DNA of 64,000 nt from JAAYCI01 sp031549285 (GTDB lineage Bacteria; Bacillota; Clostridia; Oscillospirales; Ruminococcaceae). The first letter of the stretch is position 1. Every line of letters starts with the position of its first letter. This document shows, one piece after another, positions 34,247-43,546 of the stretch. The position numbers and the translations under genes are program-made. The notes below the pieces were generated by a model that worked only from the letters and a program-made list of their open reading frames with translations, was not told where the DNA came from and did not search any database. The stretch spans positions 118,119-182,118 of the forward strand of contig JAVBPZ010000009.1 in the NCBI GenBank assembly GCA_031549285.1, in the 5' to 3' direction.

Positions 34247-36901
34247 CTACGCCGCGGCGGCCTCTTCTTCGCCGCCGTGCGCCACCGCACAATGGTCCGG
34301 TATGTTAAAACTGGTATAGTACCCACGCATGCCCGGACACCCCGCGCTGGCCAGATCGCCGGATATGGTACAGAAGGTATCCTCCACTATGCCATCCGGC
34401 TGCGCCGGGAATTCCTTCACCGGCATCTCCTCCTGCACATCTTCCATCAGCGTTTTCCACACGTTCACCGGGATATTTGTCCTTGCCCCCGGCGACCAAG
34501 CGGACAAATCATGGCGGTCCGCCGGGTCCTTAATTCCATCATTGTCGTACCCCCACCACACAGCGGTCACATAGTACGGGGTCAGCCCCACGAACCAGCG
34601 GTCGATATCATCACTGGTGGTACCGGTTTTGGCTACCGAGTCCATCTCGCCCACCGGGGACATGCCGCCCGCCGTGGCTGCCGCGCCGCCCGGCATGCCG
34701 CTGCCGCGCAGCACGTTCGACAACAGCCGGTTCATCACATACCCGCTTTGCGGGTCTATCGCCTGCACGGTGGTCTGTTCCGGTTTCATAACAATATTGC
34801 CACGGGAATCCTCTATCCGCAGGTACGAATGCAGGCTGTTATACGTGCCATAGGTGTCGTTCCCGCCAAACATCATATAGGCGCCGGCCAGCTCATACGC
34901 GCACATGCCATGGGTCATACTGCCCAGTACCAGCGGCCCCAGGTCCAGGTCATACGGCTCCACCAGGCTGGATATCTGCAGCGTTTGGGTCAGGAACGAA
35001 TACATAGAATCCACCCCCACCCACATGCCCACCTGCGCCGCCACCGTGTTGGTAGACTCGGTAATGGCCGAGCAAATAGGCAGCGGATAGTTGCGGTAGG
35101 TACCGGAATAGTTCCGCGGCCAGTTGTTCACCGGGTTGCCCTCGGCGTCGGTGGCCCGGGGGCTGCCGGGGTTGTTGCGCACCCCCACGTCCATAACACC
35201 CTTGGAATAGGTAATGATACCATAGTCTATGCCCAGCGCATACGCCGCAATGGGTTTCATGGTGGAACCTACCTGCCGCAGCGCCCCCTGCGGGTTGCCG
35301 TCTTCGTCCACGGTACCCACCGCGCGGTTCAGCGACAGGCTCTCGGTCTTTTTGCCTATCCCGCCGCGAATCGCCACCAGTTCCCCTTCATAGTTAATGA
35401 CCGCGCAGGAGCTCTGGGGCATCACCTGCCGCTCGCCCACCTTCAAATCCTGGTCGTTCAGGATATCTTCGCTTACGGTCATCCGGCGGGCATACCCCGG
35501 GAACCGGCTTTCATCCATGAAGTATCCGTCCTCGTCGTACCCGGTGTCATATATCCCGTCCAGCGCCGCCTGCACCCGCAGGTCCGCCGTAATATACACC
35601 CGGTACCCCCCGGTGCGCAGATCTTCTACCGCCTCGTTATAGGTGCAATTTTTCAGCACCATCAAATCCGCCACCACATCATCAAACACCTTGTCCGAGA
35701 CATAGCTGAACACCGCGCCGTCTGCATTTTCGTTTTTGGACGGCGCGTTTTTGGGCTGAATCACAAACGGTTCGTCCAGCGCGTCGTTAAACTCTTTCTC
35801 GGTAATCTTGCCGGTTTCAAACATAAAGAACAGCACGTCGTCGCGCCGCTCGTGGCAGTTTTCGGGGTTTTGGTACGGGCTGTAATAGGTGGGCGCGCGG
35901 GTAATGCCCGCAACGGTGGCACACTCCGCCAGGGTCAGTTCGCTCACGCTTTTGCCAAAATACACCTGGGCGCCCGCCTCCACACCGGCCACCGTTTCAG
36001 ACAAGCTCATGGTGTTCAGGTACGCCTCCATAATCATGTCCTTCGAGTACCGATTGTTCAGCCCCCATGCACGGAAAATTTCCCGCAATTTGCGCCTGTA
36101 TCCTTCGGACTTGTCGCCGTCCTCCCCCACCACCTGGTCCTCGCCGGTCAGGTTTTTCACCAGCTGCTGGTCAATGGTAGACGCGCCAAACGTGTTGCTT
36201 TGGAACTGGAACACTTCATTCAACAGCGCATACGCCGTGCGCTCAAAGTTCACGCCATGGTGTTCGTAAAACGCCCGGTCTTCGGTGGCCACCACCGCGT
36301 TCACCAGGTTGTCGGGAATCTCGTTCAGCGGCACCCAAATGCGGTGCTCGGACCCGGACAGCTCCTGGTAAATAAACCAGTCGTCCTCCTCGCGGGCGTT
36401 CGGGTTATCGGGGTTTGCCGCCATAAAATAACTGGTCTGTTTCAGCTTCATGTTTTCCAGATCCAGTATATTATCATCCTCGTTGGTGGCATCCACCACG
36501 TACTGCACCATCTGCACCACCACCAGGCTCAGCACAATAACCGCAATGCAAAAGCACACAAATATCGCCTTGAAAAGGTTCAAGACCATCACCTTTACCA
36601 CGGTGCGTTTGCGGGCTTTTTTCTTTTTGGGCGCGGGCTTTTCCGCCGCCTTCACCGGCGCCTGCACGCGGGTTGCGTCGTCCGCCAGGGCGCTGTCCTT
36701 TGGCGCGGGGGCGTCCTGTGCGTCTTTTTTCTCTTTATTCGCCGGCGTTATCACACGGGTTGCCCCGGCATCTTCCTTTGCTTTTTTGCTGCCGGTCTTC
36801 GCCGTTTTCTCTTTTTCCGAAAGATCAAACGGATCCACCGTGGCTGCCTGTGCTTCTTTGGAAGATGCGGCATCCTGTTTGCCGGGTTGTTTTTCCTTCA
36901 C
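34247..36901 (-). CDS. Class A penicillin-binding protein (PBP1a-like), bifunctional transglycosylase/transpeptidase
   Basis: 884 residues from a GTG at 36901 with GGGAGG seven bases upstream. The cytoplasmic N-terminus (about 110 residues) is Lys/Ala/Asp-rich and disordered. One transmembrane helix (LFKAIFVCFCIAVIVLSLVV) precedes the GT51 transglycosylase (VNAVVATEDRAFYEHHGV, STIDQQLVKNL) and the transpeptidase with STMKPIAAYALG (active Ser), SAITESTNT and VAKTGTTSDD motifs. It polymerises and cross-links peptidoglycan outside the membrane. An earlier in-frame ATG (36961) has no good ribosome site. It diverges from the FkbH operon. Confidence 0.95.
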   Translation of the reverse strand: MKEKQPGKQDAASSKEAQAATVDPFDLSEKEKTAKTGSKKAKEDAGATRVITPANKEKKDAQDAPAPKDSALADDATRVQAPVKAAEKPAPKKKKARKRTVVKVMVLNLFKAIFVCFCIAVIVLSLVVVQMVQYVVDATNEDDNILDLENMKLKQTSYFMAANPDNPNAREEDDWFIYQELSGSEHRIWVPLNEIPDNLVNAVVATEDRAFYEHHGVNFERTAYALLNEVFQFQSNTFGASTIDQQLVKNLTGEDQVVGEDGDKSEGYRRKLREIFRAWGLNNRYSKDMIMEAYLNTMSLSETVAGVEAGAQVYFGKSVSELTLAECATVAGITRAPTYYSPYQNPENCHERRDDVLFFMFETGKITEKEFNDALDEPFVIQPKNAPSKNENADGAVFSYVSDKVFDDVVADLMVLKNCTYNEAVEDLRTGGYRVYITADLRVQAALDGIYDTGYDEDGYFMDESRFPGYARRMTVSEDILNDQDLKVGERQVMPQSSCAVINYEGELVAIRGGIGKKTESLSLNRAVGTVDEDGNPQGALRQVGSTMKPIAAYALGIDYGIITYSKGVMDVGVRNNPGSPRATDAEGNPVNNWPRNYSGTYRNYPLPICSAITESTNTVAAQVGMWVGVDSMYSFLTQTLQISSLVEPYDLDLGPLVLGSMTHGMCAYELAGAYMMFGGNDTYGTYNSLHSYLRIEDSRGNIVMKPEQTTVQAIDPQSGYVMNRLLSNVLRGSGMPGGAAATAGGMSPVGEMDSVAKTGTTSDDIDRWFVGLTPYYVTAVWWGYDNDGIKDPADRHDLSAWSPGARTNIPVNVWKTLMEDVQEEMPVKEFPAQPDGIVEDTFCTISGDLASAGCPGMRGYYTSFNIPDHCAVAHGGEEEAAAA

Positions 36902-37009
36902 GTGCGGTCCTCCCTGCGCAGCGCCTGCCGGCGCCGAAACTAAAAAAGTGTTTTGCGGCATCCGTCCCCAGTTCCGCAGCACAGCGGATATATGAGCGGA
37001 TACTATAAT

Positions 37010-37015
37010 AGTATA
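37010..37015 (-). promoter_or_regulatory. Extended -10 promoter for the class A PBP
   Basis: The minus strand reads TGTGGTATACT, an extended -10 of the same type as its neighbours. It gives a leader of about 100 bases to the GTG start. An adjacent TATAGT is an alternative -10. Confidence 0.55.
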
Positions 37016-37110
37016 CCACAAAAAGTGTGACGAGATAGTTACAAATTTACTTCAAATTTCAAAATAGTATCCCTGCCATTTCCGGTTTCCACTTTCCCCG
37101 GCGGATATGG

Positions 37111-37116
37111 TATAAT
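37111..37116 (+). promoter_or_regulatory. Extended -10 promoter for the FkbH-ACP operon
   Basis: TATGGTATAAT with TATAAT at 37111-37116, 47 bases before the first start codon. The -35 is weak (TCCACT at 17-base spacing). Confidence 0.65.
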
Positions 37117-37162
37117 GACCATGTTCTTCACGGCTATTTTTACACTGTGGGAGTGATGACAC

Positions 37163-38944
37163 ATGCCAACCCTTGCCTATCCGTTCGACGGTGCCGAGAT
37201 CCTACAAAAAAAGCGGGCACTGAAAAAGGAACTGTCCGCCAAAGACGCGCTGGTGGAAAAGCGCATTGCCATTGTCGGCGGCAGCACCGTGGGCGAAATA
37301 AAAAATATTCTGGAATTGTTTTTGTTGGACGCCGGTATCCGCCCGGTGTTTTACGAGGGCGGATATGGCCTGTTTTACGAAAACGTTGTGTTTGACGACG
37401 GCGCCTTGGCCGCCTTCCAGCCGGACGTCCTCTACATCCATACCTCGAACCACAACCTGCGCGCATGGCCCTCTCCGGCGGACAGCGTCACCACGGCCGA
37501 AGACAAACTACAGGCGGAATACACCCGCTTTTCCGCGGTATGGGACGCCGCCACACAGCTGAACTGCGCGGTTATCCAGAACAATTTTGAGGAACCCCTC
37601 TGGCGAAATTTTGGCAACCTGGACGCGGTGGATATACGCGGCCGGGTGCGTTTCGTGCGCCAGCTAAACGAAAAAATGGCCGCCTATGCCGCCGGCCACC
37701 AGAACTTCTATGTACATGATCTTGCCTATCTGGCGGCCAGCCACGGCCTGGACGCCTGGTGCGACGTTTCCACCTGGTACGCCTATAAATACTGCTGCGC
37801 CGTGCAGTATATCCCGGATTTGTGCCACAGCCTGGCCTCGCTCATCCAAAGCCTGTTTGGCAAAACCAAAAAAGGCGTCGTGTCGGATCTGGACAACACG
37901 CTGTGGGGCGGCATTGTGGGCGAGGTTGGCTCCGAAGGCATCGAGGTGGGCAGCGAAACCCCCGCGGGCATGGCTTATGCCGAACTGCAAAGCTACCTGA
38001 AAACCTTGTCGCAACGGGGCATCCTGCTCACCGTTGCCTCTAAAAATGAAGAAGCCGCCGCCCTGTCGGGCTTTACGCGGGCCGGCAGCGTGCTCTCGCG
38101 GGAAGACTTTTTGGCGTTTGAAGCCAACTGGAACCCCAAAAGCCACAGCATCGCGAAGATTGCCCAGGACCTGAACATCGGCGCCGACAGCCTGGTGTTC
38201 ATCGACGACAACCCCGCCGAACGGCAGGAGGTTACCCGCGCCCTGCCGCAGGTGGCGGCGCCGGCCATCGGCGCGGTAGAGTACAGCATCCGCGCCCTGG
38301 ATCGCGGTGGATATTTCGAGGTCAGCAGCCTGTCCGCGGACGATGTGCACCGCAGCGAAATGTACCGCGAAAACGCCCTGCGCAAAGAACTGGAACAAAG
38401 CGCCGGCAATTACGAGGACTATCTGAAAAGCCTTGCCATGACCGCCGACATTCTGCCGTTCCGCCCTGAAACGCTGGAACGTGTTACCCAGCTTATCAAC
38501 AAAACCAACCAGTTCAACCTGACCACCCGGCGCTATACCGCCGCCGAAACGCAGCAGTGCATGGACGATGCCGACACCGTCACGCTGTCCGGCCGCCTGG
38601 TGGATACTTTTGGCGACAACGGCATCACCTCGGCCATCATCGCCCACCAGCAGGGGGATACCCTGTCCATCGACCTGTGGGTCATGAGCTGCCGCGTGTT
38701 CAAACGCCACCTGGAGTTTGCTATGTTCGACGCGCTGATGGCAGAAGCCCGGCGGCGTGGCATTCACACCATTACCGGGCGCTGGCTGCCCACCGCCAAA
38801 AACTTGTTGGTGAAGGATTTTTATGCTACAATTGGCTTTGACCTGGTGGCCGAAACCGACGCTGAGCGCGTGTTCGAGCGTTCGGTACCGCAGGAATACA
38901 CGCCCTACAATCAAGTGATAAAGGTGGAAAACAAGGATGGATAA
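37163..38944 (+). CDS. FkbH-like HAD-IIIC protein (acyl/glyceryl loading onto ACP)
   Basis: 593 residues. An N-terminal SGNH-like part (about 1-190, IAIVGGSTVGEIKN) precedes the HAD domain with the motif VVSDLDNTLWGGIVGEVG and VFIDDNPAERQEV, and a GNAT-like C-terminal part (about 450-580, WVMSCRVFKRHLEFAMFD, LVKDFYATIGFD). In characterised FkbH proteins the HAD part takes glycerate from 1,3-bisphosphoglycerate and loads it on an ACP. The next gene encodes an ACP and overlaps by 8 bases. Substrate here is inferred, not shown. First gene of a five-gene operon. Confidence 0.9.
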   Translation: MPTLAYPFDGAEILQKKRALKKELSAKDALVEKRIAIVGGSTVGEIKNILELFLLDAGIRPVFYEGGYGLFYENVVFDDGALAAFQPDVLYIHTSNHNLRAWPSPADSVTTAEDKLQAEYTRFSAVWDAATQLNCAVIQNNFEEPLWRNFGNLDAVDIRGRVRFVRQLNEKMAAYAAGHQNFYVHDLAYLAASHGLDAWCDVSTWYAYKYCCAVQYIPDLCHSLASLIQSLFGKTKKGVVSDLDNTLWGGIVGEVGSEGIEVGSETPAGMAYAELQSYLKTLSQRGILLTVASKNEEAAALSGFTRAGSVLSREDFLAFEANWNPKSHSIAKIAQDLNIGADSLVFIDDNPAERQEVTRALPQVAAPAIGAVEYSIRALDRGGYFEVSSLSADDVHRSEMYRENALRKELEQSAGNYEDYLKSLAMTADILPFRPETLERVTQLINKTNQFNLTTRRYTAAETQQCMDDADTVTLSGRLVDTFGDNGITSAIIAHQQGDTLSIDLWVMSCRVFKRHLEFAMFDALMAEARRRGIHTITGRWLPTAKNLLVKDFYATIGFDLVAETDAERVFERSVPQEYTPYNQVIKVENKDG

Positions 38945-39179
38945 AGCACAGGTGCAAGCAGAAGTTCAGGAGATTTTTCGCGACAATTTCGATGACGACA
39001 CCATCGTGCTGACGCGCGAAACCAACGCCGCGGATATTGAAGACTGGGACAGCCTGGAGCAGATCAACCTGCTGACCGCCATCGAGCGGAAATTCGGCCT
39101 GAAGTTCAACCTGAACGACGTGCGCGGCCTACAAAACGTGGGCGATTTGCTGGACCTGCTGGACCGCCTGCTTGGGTAA
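38937..39179 (+). CDS. Acyl carrier protein
   Basis: 80 residues, acidic, four-helix ACP type. The phosphopantetheine site is Ser39 in DWDSLEQINLL, which differs from the fatty-acid ACP consensus DSLD and resembles ACPs of specialised or sugar-modification clusters. It overlaps the FkbH gene by 8 bases and is probably the carrier for the whole operon. It is not the plsX-linked housekeeping acpP. Confidence 0.92.
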   Translation: MDKAQVQAEVQEIFRDNFDDDTIVLTRETNAADIEDWDSLEQINLLTAIERKFGLKFNLNDVRGLQNVGDLLDLLDRLLG

Positions 39180-39198
39180 AGTTTGGAGTGAACTATCC

Positions 39199-39627
39199 AT
39201 GAACACATACACACTGGCAGATTTATCGGTGGGCCAAACAGAAAGTTTCACCACCACCATTACTGAGGAAAAAATGCGCCTGTTTTACCAACTGACCGGC
39301 GATGAATCGCCCATTCACATGGACGATACCGCCGCCAAAGCCCGCGGTCATACCGGCCGGGTGGTATATGGTATGCTGTGCGCCAGCCTGTTTTCCACCC
39401 TGGCCGGGGTGTACCTGCCCGGGGCGAACTGCCTTTTGCACAGCGTGGAGGCAAAGTTTGCCAAACCGGTATACATTGGCGACACGCTCACGGTCAGCGG
39501 CACCGTACAGGAAATAAACGAAACCTTCGGGACCATCACCATAAAGGCGGTCATCACCAACCAGGCCGGCGTGCGGGTCACCCGGGGGCTCATTCAGGCC
39601 GGCGTCGAAAAAATGGACCGCGCCTAA
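39199..39627 (+). CDS. MaoC-like hot-dog hydratase/dehydratase
   Basis: 142 residues. The hydratase-2 motif is present: FYQLTGDESPIHMDDTAAKARG, with the catalytic Asp and His, followed by VVYGMLCASLFSTL. MaoC-like enzymes add or remove water on enoyl- or 3-hydroxyacyl thioesters. The ATG at 39199 has GGAG ten bases upstream; the ACP stop is 20 bases before. Within the operon it would act on the ACP-bound intermediate. Confidence 0.9.
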   Translation: MNTYTLADLSVGQTESFTTTITEEKMRLFYQLTGDESPIHMDDTAAKARGHTGRVVYGMLCASLFSTLAGVYLPGANCLLHSVEAKFAKPVYIGDTLTVSGTVQEINETFGTITIKAVITNQAGVRVTRGLIQAGVEKMDRA

Positions 39628-39645
39628 CACAACGGAGGAACCACC

Positions 39646-40383
39646 ATGCCAAACACCTATCTCATCACCGGCGCCTCCAGCGATGTGGGCCTGTTGCTCA
39701 TTTCGCGCCTGCTGTCCCACGGCGGCCCAGATGACAAAGTGATTGCCCAGGGCTGTGGGGACCTGGCCGGCATGGCCGCGCTGGCCACCACCTATAAAGG
39801 CCGCCTCTCCACCTATGACGTAGACCTTACCGACACCGACGCGCGCGAATTGTTTTTGCACAGCGTGGAGCAGTTGTCCGGTTGCCCCACCCATTTCATC
39901 CACCTGCCGGCGCTGCGGGTGGTGAACGCAAAATTCAAAAACTTCGACGAAGACCGTTTTGCACTGGACATGCAGGTACAGGCATTCAGCGCGGCGGCTA
40001 TCTGCAAACGGTTTTTGCCGCAGATGGCGAAACGCAAACAGGGGCGGGTGCTGTTCATGCTCACCAGCTACCTGTTGGGCATCCCGCCCAAAAACACCGC
40101 CGCCTATATCATGGCAAAGGAAGCGCTGCACGGCCTGGCCAAAAGCCTCGCCGCGGACTACGCCGCCTTTGGCATCACCGTAAACTGCGTGGCGCCCTCC
40201 ATGATGGAAACGAAATTCCTGGCCGATACCCCGCGCCTTATCGTAGAGGCAGCCGCCGAGGCCAACCCCATGGGCCGCAACGCCACCCCGGCAGACGTGG
40301 TACCTGCCATGGAGTTTTTACTGGGCGAGGAAGCCTCCTTCATCACCGGCGTGGTGCTGCCCATCACCGGGGGGAGCGCATAG
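39646..40383 (+). CDS. Short-chain dehydrogenase/reductase, FabG-like
   Basis: 245 residues. Rossmann nucleotide loop TGASSDVGLLLISRLL, an active-site Tyr-Lys pair in AAYIMAKEALHGLAKSLA (YxxxK), Ser in MLTSYLLG and a C-terminal SFITGVVLPITGGSA. It probably reduces a 3-oxoacyl thioester or a related ketone with NAD(P)H. The GGAGG site lies 6-7 bases before the ATG. It ends 2 bases before the next start. Confidence 0.92.
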   Translation: MPNTYLITGASSDVGLLLISRLLSHGGPDDKVIAQGCGDLAGMAALATTYKGRLSTYDVDLTDTDARELFLHSVEQLSGCPTHFIHLPALRVVNAKFKNFDEDRFALDMQVQAFSAAAICKRFLPQMAKRKQGRVLFMLTSYLLGIPPKNTAAYIMAKEALHGLAKSLAADYAAFGITVNCVAPSMMETKFLADTPRLIVEAAAEANPMGRNATPADVVPAMEFLLGEEASFITGVVLPITGGSA

Positions 40384-40385
40384 CG

Positions 40386-41402
40386 ATGGAAGAAACCCAT
40401 TTTCGCCTGGCTACCCAGACCGACCGCCAGGCCATCATCACTTTTATGAATACCCACTGGGACGTCCGGCATCCGCTCATCAACCTGCCGGACTTTTTTG
40501 AATATTACTACCAAAGCGAACAGGATACCGGTGAAACCGCCCGCCTGCATTTCGCCCTGGCCCAGCGCGGCGGCGCTTTGGTGGCGCTGGCCGGCTACAT
40601 TCCGGCCAGCCTGGCACAAACCCCGGACATATGGGTGTCCCTGTGGGTGGCGGACAAAGCCGCCAAAGGCAGCGGCCTGGAGCTGATGGCCGCCCTGCCG
40701 CAGCTGACCGGCTGCCGCACCCTGGCCTGCAACAACATCCGGCCAGAAACCCGCCCGTTCTATGAGTTCCTGGGTTATACCACCGGGCGCGTTTCGCACT
40801 TTTACCGCCTGGCGGACCGGCCCGCCTACGCCGTCGCCCGCATCGCGCAAAAGGAACTATTGCCCGCTGGCGGCGATGCCGTTCTGCGGCTGCTGTCCTC
40901 CCCGGCGGAACTGGCCGCCAGCGGTTTCATCCCGCCAAAAGATGCAAACCCGTATAAAGACCTGTGGTATATTTCCCGGCGGTACTTTTCGTTCCCACGG
41001 CAAAGCTACCGGCTGTATGCCGCCGCCCTGCCGGGTGAGGCCGCACCCCGGGCGCTGCTGACGGCACGGCTCACCCCCGTAAACGGCGCCGCTGTCCTGC
41101 GCTTGGTGGACTACATCGGCCCGGCGGATTTCCTCCCGCAGCTGGGCCGTGGCATCGACACGCTGCTGGCACAAACCGGCGCCGAATACGCCGATATCTA
41201 TTGCGCGGGGCTTTCGCCGGAGACCCTGGCCGCCGCCGGTTTCACCCAGCGGCTGGAAAGCGACGCCAACATCATCCCCACCTATCTGGACCCGCCGGTG
41301 TACGAAAACATCGAGTACTATTACTTCACCAGCCGCCCGGAACACTTCACCCTGTTCAAGGCCGACGGCGACCAGGACCGGCCCAACATTCCGGTAGAAT
41401 GA
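40386..41402 (+). CDS. Double-GNAT acyltransferase of the FkbH-ACP operon
   Basis: 338 residues with two GNAT-like halves. The N-terminal half (HFRLATQTDRQAIITFMN; CRTLACNNIRPETRPFYEFLGY) is more conserved; the C-terminal half ends NIIPTYLDPPVYENIEYYYF and DGDQDRPNIPVE. Similar proteins accompany FkbH, ACP and reductases in surface-sugar loci. It probably moves the finished acyl group from ACP to an amine or hydroxyl acceptor; the acceptor is unknown. The start is 2 bases after the reductase stop. Confidence 0.8.
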   Translation: MEETHFRLATQTDRQAIITFMNTHWDVRHPLINLPDFFEYYYQSEQDTGETARLHFALAQRGGALVALAGYIPASLAQTPDIWVSLWVADKAAKGSGLELMAALPQLTGCRTLACNNIRPETRPFYEFLGYTTGRVSHFYRLADRPAYAVARIAQKELLPAGGDAVLRLLSSPAELAASGFIPPKDANPYKDLWYISRRYFSFPRQSYRLYAAALPGEAAPRALLTARLTPVNGAAVLRLVDYIGPADFLPQLGRGIDTLLAQTGAEYADIYCAGLSPETLAAAGFTQRLESDANIIPTYLDPPVYENIEYYYFTSRPEHFTLFKADGDQDRPNIPVE

Positions 41403-41417
41403 ATAGGACCCTGCGCG

Positions 41418-41457
41418 GGGCAACCCATAGGCCGCCACCTTTTCCATCCCTTGGGTG
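41418..41457. repeat. Dispersed intergenic repeat, copy B
   Basis: Begins GGGCAACCCATAGGCCGCCA and ends CTTGGGTG; about 33 of 40 bases match copy A at 34093. It directly follows the FkbH operon. Confidence 0.55.
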
Positions 41458-41576
41458 AGCCGCGGGGTAGTATACCCGTTGTCGCCCTCCTCGCTCGGCC
41501 ATGCGCATGCAAGCATGCGCGCGGCGCTCGTTTTGTCGGGCAATAACACAAATTTGGACACCATACCAATGCGTAA

Positions 41577-41621
41577 GCAGCCCGGCCATGCCTGTCAAAG
41601 GCACTGCCGGGCTGCTTTTTT
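41577..41621 (+). terminator. Intrinsic terminator of the FkbH-ACP operon
   Basis: Arms GCAGCCCGGC and GCCGGGCTGC, with a nested GCC/GGC stem, followed on the plus strand by six Ts. It lies about 175 bases after the last gene and 38 bases from the convergent DUF2207 gene end. Confidence 0.85.
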
Positions 41622-41658
41622 CTGTTTTACCTACCCCATACCGCGCGGAACACCCGCG

Positions 41659-43401
41659 TTACCGGCTGCCCATGCCGCCGCCTTCGCCACCGCCGGAAAA
41701 GCCGCCGCCACCGCCTGTGGAGGAGTGCCCGCCACCGCCGAAATACCACATAGCATGCGTGGTAACCCCCGCGTTGTAACCACGGGTCATTGTATATCCC
41801 AAAGAATCCGACAACCCCAGCGCCATATCCACATCCACCAGCCCGGCCAGGCCGCCGGCAGTTTCCTCACCTTGAAAATATTTTGGATACAGCTCTTTAA
41901 ACTGCACCGCCACCGTCTCGGCAATGCCAAACAGTTGGGCATATACCAAATACTCATTCCACAGTTCCACGTCCCGCGCCTCGCGCTCGTTTATGCTTGT
42001 GAACTCCTGCAAATACTTTCGGAACCCGAACATCTTTTTTGTCAGCGCATCGCCCTGGTTGCTCACTTTCACTTCTTTGCACGGGAAAATTCCCCACACT
42101 TTCGTCTCTTTCATTTCCACCGCATTCATCTGCAGCAGCGCTTGCAGCCCCAGGTCCTGATACTCCTTCAGCCACCTGCGCACCCGGGCAAAGTGCCGTT
42201 TGCTCCATTTTTCGAATTCTTTTGTCTGCAAAATGCCGCCCCGGCCGGCAGCGCTGTTCAACATAGAATACAACCTTCGTTCGGCTTTTTTCATGTCCGG
42301 GCGCGCCTTGTGCAACACAATCACGCTCGCTTTTGTCCCATTCACCATCCGGGTGCTCACCTCCGCCTGGCCCGCATACATCCATTTCAGCAGCAGCGCA
42401 CCCACAATCGCCCCTTCGTTCGGCATCATTTGCAGCGACCGCAGCCGTGTATATGTGGCCGGCAGGCTGTTAAAAAATGGAAGTTCCCGGCTGTTTGGCG
42501 CATTCCTGTACGACGGTTTTATTTTCCCCAGCGCCGGCGGCTTTGCCAAACGGGTGCCCCGGCGGCAAAGCCAACCTATACAAATGGCACCGATAGCACC
42601 CAACACAAGAAGCCACACCACCACAACCGGCATATTTTCGCTTCCATAGTCGCTGCCTTCAAACGCCTGGTTTTGCACGTCCTCGGCACTGCGGTAGCGC
42701 ACATCGGTCGGCGAAAACATCCCCTTGTCAAACTCGGTCATGATCCCCACAAACTGGTTCTTTTTCATCGCCCGGTCAGACTGTACCTCTATCTCGCCAC
42801 CCGCAAACCCATAGTCCGCCGAAAAACCAAACACCCACACGCCGGTGTTCTGCCGGCTCAAATCCACTCCCGGGTACTCCACGGTAATATGTACCTTCTG
42901 TGGGCTATTCGAACCTTTCGGCACAAACACCTGGGTCATCATATCCGCGCCCTGGTACCCTTTTACCACATTGGTAATGCGGTAGGTCAGGGTATAGGTG
43001 TGGGCGCCATACTCGCCAAAACCCCAGCACAGTTCATATCCGCCGCCTGTTTGAATCACGCCGGATTTTCCCGCCTTTTCCTCGCGTGTTTGGTCTGAAT
43101 CCCAGTTGCCCACGTCGATAAACACCCGGCCATCTTCATCGGTAACCGTAACGTCTGAAATCTCCTGGTTGTCCAGATTCGGCAGCCCAATGTAATATTC
43201 TGTGCCGGTGCCAATACCAACCTCCATCACCTCGGTAACATTCGCCGAGCCATCCTGCTGCAGCACCACGGCAATATCCACGGCCTCGATGGTATCCTCT
43301 ATGCCATATACCATAATCGGAAACGCAAACAACAAAGACAGCAGGAGCAATACTCCTGCTGCCACAAGTACTATTTTATATACTCCTCGTCCCGCTTCCA
43401 T
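41659..43401 (-). CDS. DUF2207 membrane protein, second copy
   Basis: 580 residues. N-terminal hydrophobic signal/anchor (IVLVAAGVLLLLSLLFAFPI), an extracytoplasmic DUF2207 domain with LPNLDNQEISDVTVTDEDGRVF and ELCWGFGEYGAHTYTLTY, a central transmembrane helix (VVVVWLLVLGAIGAICIGWL), a winged-helix-like cytoplasmic region, and a Gly/Ser-rich tail ending GEGGGMGSR. It is a paralogue of the neighbouring gene at 43547. The family often occurs with LemA; its function is unknown. Likely last gene of the cluster starting at 46162. Confidence 0.9.
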   Translation of the reverse strand: MEAGRGVYKIVLVAAGVLLLLSLLFAFPIMVYGIEDTIEAVDIAVVLQQDGSANVTEVMEVGIGTGTEYYIGLPNLDNQEISDVTVTDEDGRVFIDVGNWDSDQTREEKAGKSGVIQTGGGYELCWGFGEYGAHTYTLTYRITNVVKGYQGADMMTQVFVPKGSNSPQKVHITVEYPGVDLSRQNTGVWVFGFSADYGFAGGEIEVQSDRAMKKNQFVGIMTEFDKGMFSPTDVRYRSAEDVQNQAFEGSDYGSENMPVVVVWLLVLGAIGAICIGWLCRRGTRLAKPPALGKIKPSYRNAPNSRELPFFNSLPATYTRLRSLQMMPNEGAIVGALLLKWMYAGQAEVSTRMVNGTKASVIVLHKARPDMKKAERRLYSMLNSAAGRGGILQTKEFEKWSKRHFARVRRWLKEYQDLGLQALLQMNAVEMKETKVWGIFPCKEVKVSNQGDALTKKMFGFRKYLQEFTSINEREARDVELWNEYLVYAQLFGIAETVAVQFKELYPKYFQGEETAGGLAGLVDVDMALGLSDSLGYTMTRGYNAGVTTHAMWYFGGGGHSSTGGGGGFSGGGEGGGMGSR

Positions 43402-43546
43402 TTTGCAATAACCCTTCGTGCACTATTTCTCCAGTATATCCCGTACTCTCTTCACGCGGCGTTGCCAAAAAGCATTCCCCACCGCACCGGCCGGTCCGCT
43501 TTTTCACGGCGGGTCTGCTTTTCCCACGGCAGATTCCTCGCCTTTG

